5,905 bases of DNA from Gammaproteobacteria bacterium (GTDB lineage Bacteria; Pseudomonadota; Gammaproteobacteria; Steroidobacterales; MnTg04): positions 1 to 5,905 of the forward strand of contig JAPUHG010000269.1 in NCBI GenBank assembly GCA_027297845.1, read 5' to 3'. Numbering within the stretch: position 1 is the first letter of the stretch; each line of letters starts with the position of its first letter. The translations under genes were made by a program, and so were the position numbers. The notes beneath the pieces were generated by a model, which did no database searches, was not told the origin of the DNA, and saw only the letters and a list, made by a program, of their open reading frames with translations. Positions 4,805 to 5,905 of this stretch are shown here, in pieces.

Positions 4805-5905
4805 ACAAGCTATTTGCAGAACTAAAGCGGCGTAACGTCATCAAGGTCGTGACCGCCTACCTGATTGCAGCCTGGATCACGCTGCAGATGGCCGATGTCA
4901 TACGCGAGCCACTGGGCATGCCGGACTGGGTATTCCAGGCGATCCTGATCACTGTGATTGTCGGGTTTGTCGTGACCATCACGCTCGCCTGGATTTTTGG
5001 CATAACCCCGGAAGGCATCAGGAAGATTCCTGTGGCCAGCGCCGGTGTCGCCGAGGGCTTGTCGACCGGACGCAAGATAGACTTCATTATCATCGGCTTG
5101 CTGGTAATCGCGCTGATCGCGTATATCACCAAGGACACCTTGTTTGACGGGCAACCAGCTGCCGCGGATGCCGTGAAAAGTATCGCAGTGCTGCCTTTCG
5201 TCAGCATGAGTTCGGACGTCGAGAACGAATATTTTTCCGATGGCTTATCCGAAGAGTTGCTCAACATGCTGGCCAAGATCAAGGATCTGAAAGTCGCCGG
5301 CCGGACTTCTTCTTTCTATTACAAGGGCCGGGATATCGATCTGCGAGAGATCGGCAGCCAGCTCAATGTCAGTCATGTGCTCGAAGGCAGCGTTAGAAAA
5401 TCCGGCAACCAGGTGCGGATCACGGCCCAGCTGATCAGCGTGGCCGATGGCTATCACCTTTGGTCTGAAACCTATGACCGGCAACTCGACGATATTTTCA
5501 AGATTCAGGAAGAAATCGCGCGTGCCGTGACCGCCGCGCTGAAAGTGACGCTGCTGCTCGAGGAGGACTGGGCGCTGGCCGAAACACAGGAACTCAATCC
5601 GGCAGCACACAGCATGTACCTGATTGCGCGCAGCCGTCAGCGGGAGCGTGGTAAGGACAACCTGACCCAGGCGATGCATTTGTTCGAGACGATCATCGAA
5701 GAGTTTCCCGATTTTGCACCCGCCTATTCGGGCTTGTCCGACTCGATCCTGTTGTTATCAAACAATCATTTTTCCATTCCCTTTGAAGAGGCTCGAGAAA
5801 AAGCAACGCCACTGGTCGAAAAAGCGTTGCTACTCGCACCACTGTCTTCGGATGCCTGGACCTCCAAGGGGTTCCTGGATCAACAGATCTACCAGGATAA
5901 CGGAG
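4801..5905 (+). CDS. Membrane-anchored TolB-like/TPR protein, C-terminus cut by window edge
   Basis: The frame is open from ATG at 4801 to the right edge, giving 368 residues. The N-terminus (FAELKRRNVIKVVTAYLIAAW) is typical of proteins often annotated as adenylate cyclase-like or TPR proteins in gammaproteobacteria. Hydrophobic segments lie at ~13-33, ~44-66 and ~93-110. A TolB N-terminal-like domain spans ~126-248: KSIAVLPFVSMSS, YFSDGLSEELLNMLAKI, LKVAGRTSSF, LNVSHVLEGSVRKSGNQVRI, AQLISVADGYHLWSETYDR and DIFKIQEEIARAV. From ~265 onward helical repeats of TPR type begin, with AMHLFETIIEEFPDFAPAYSGLSD (~291-314) as the clearest. Neither a winged helix nor a cyclase catalytic domain is present in the visible part. 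In-frame TAG at 4753 and no ATG, GTG or TTG in between fix the start. The role is unknown; a scaffold or signalling function at the inner membrane is plausible. Confidence 0.88.
   Translation, partial: MNKLFAELKRRNVIKVVTAYLIAAWITLQMADVIREPLGMPDWVFQAILITVIVGFVVTITLAWIFGITPEGIRKIPVASAGVAEGLSTGRKIDFIIIGLLVIALIAYITKDTLFDGQPAAADAVKSIAVLPFVSMSSDVENEYFSDGLSEELLNMLAKIKDLKVAGRTSSFYYKGRDIDLREIGSQLNVSHVLEGSVRKSGNQVRITAQLISVADGYHLWSETYDRQLDDIFKIQEEIARAVTAALKVTLLLEEDWALAETQELNPAAHSMYLIARSRQRERGKDNLTQAMHLFETIIEEFPDFAPAYSGLSDSILLLSNNHFSIPFEEAREKATPLVEKALLLAPLSSDAWTSKGFLDQQIYQDNG

Noticed and set aside
4857..5679. Minus-strand frames opposite the TolB-like/TPR gene
   Set aside because: The plus-strand frame is continuous over 368 codons with clear family motifs; the antisense frames have none.

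Overview
The window looks like a chromosomal segment of a gammaproteobacterium of moderate to high G+C. The tgt and queA products match the Escherichia coli type closely in motifs and residue numbering. The right-hand gene, a membrane-anchored TolB-like/TPR protein, is of a kind abundant in marine and sediment gammaproteobacteria such as Woeseia-like lineages. The genus call is only an inference; the class call is firmer.

Layout, left to right. (1) Positions 1-1871, minus strand: the queuosine pair queA then tgt, overlapping by 11 bases. Tgt runs off the left edge after residue 279. (2) 1909-1935: an intrinsic terminator on the minus strand that separates this pair from the next operon. (3) 1963-4437, minus strand: three genes read in the order sigma factor, anti-sigma factor, exported PDZ protein. 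The first two overlap by 28 bases; the third follows after a 52-base AT-rich gap. (4) 4438-4576: a divergent intergenic region with a probable stringent-type tRNA promoter. (5) 4577-4661, plus strand: tRNA-Leu(CAA) with encoded CCA. (6) 4662-4800: a leader with inverted repeats and a tiny upstream ORF. (7) 4801-5905, plus strand: the TolB-like/TPR membrane protein, cut by the right edge.

How the genes work together. QueA and Tgt act in queuosine modification of tRNAs with GUN anticodons: Tgt inserts preQ1 and QueA converts it to epoxyqueuosine. The central operon encodes an ECF-type sigma factor, a single-pass membrane protein with an HX3CX2C zinc-type anti-sigma motif, and a secreted coiled-coil protein with two PDZ domains but no protease domain. 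The simplest reading is an envelope-sensing circuit in which the PDZ protein is either a regulator or an effector in the periplasm. This third component is the least explained part of the window. No mobile-element genes, CRISPR array or rRNA were seen, and no stretch over 300 bases lacks a gene.
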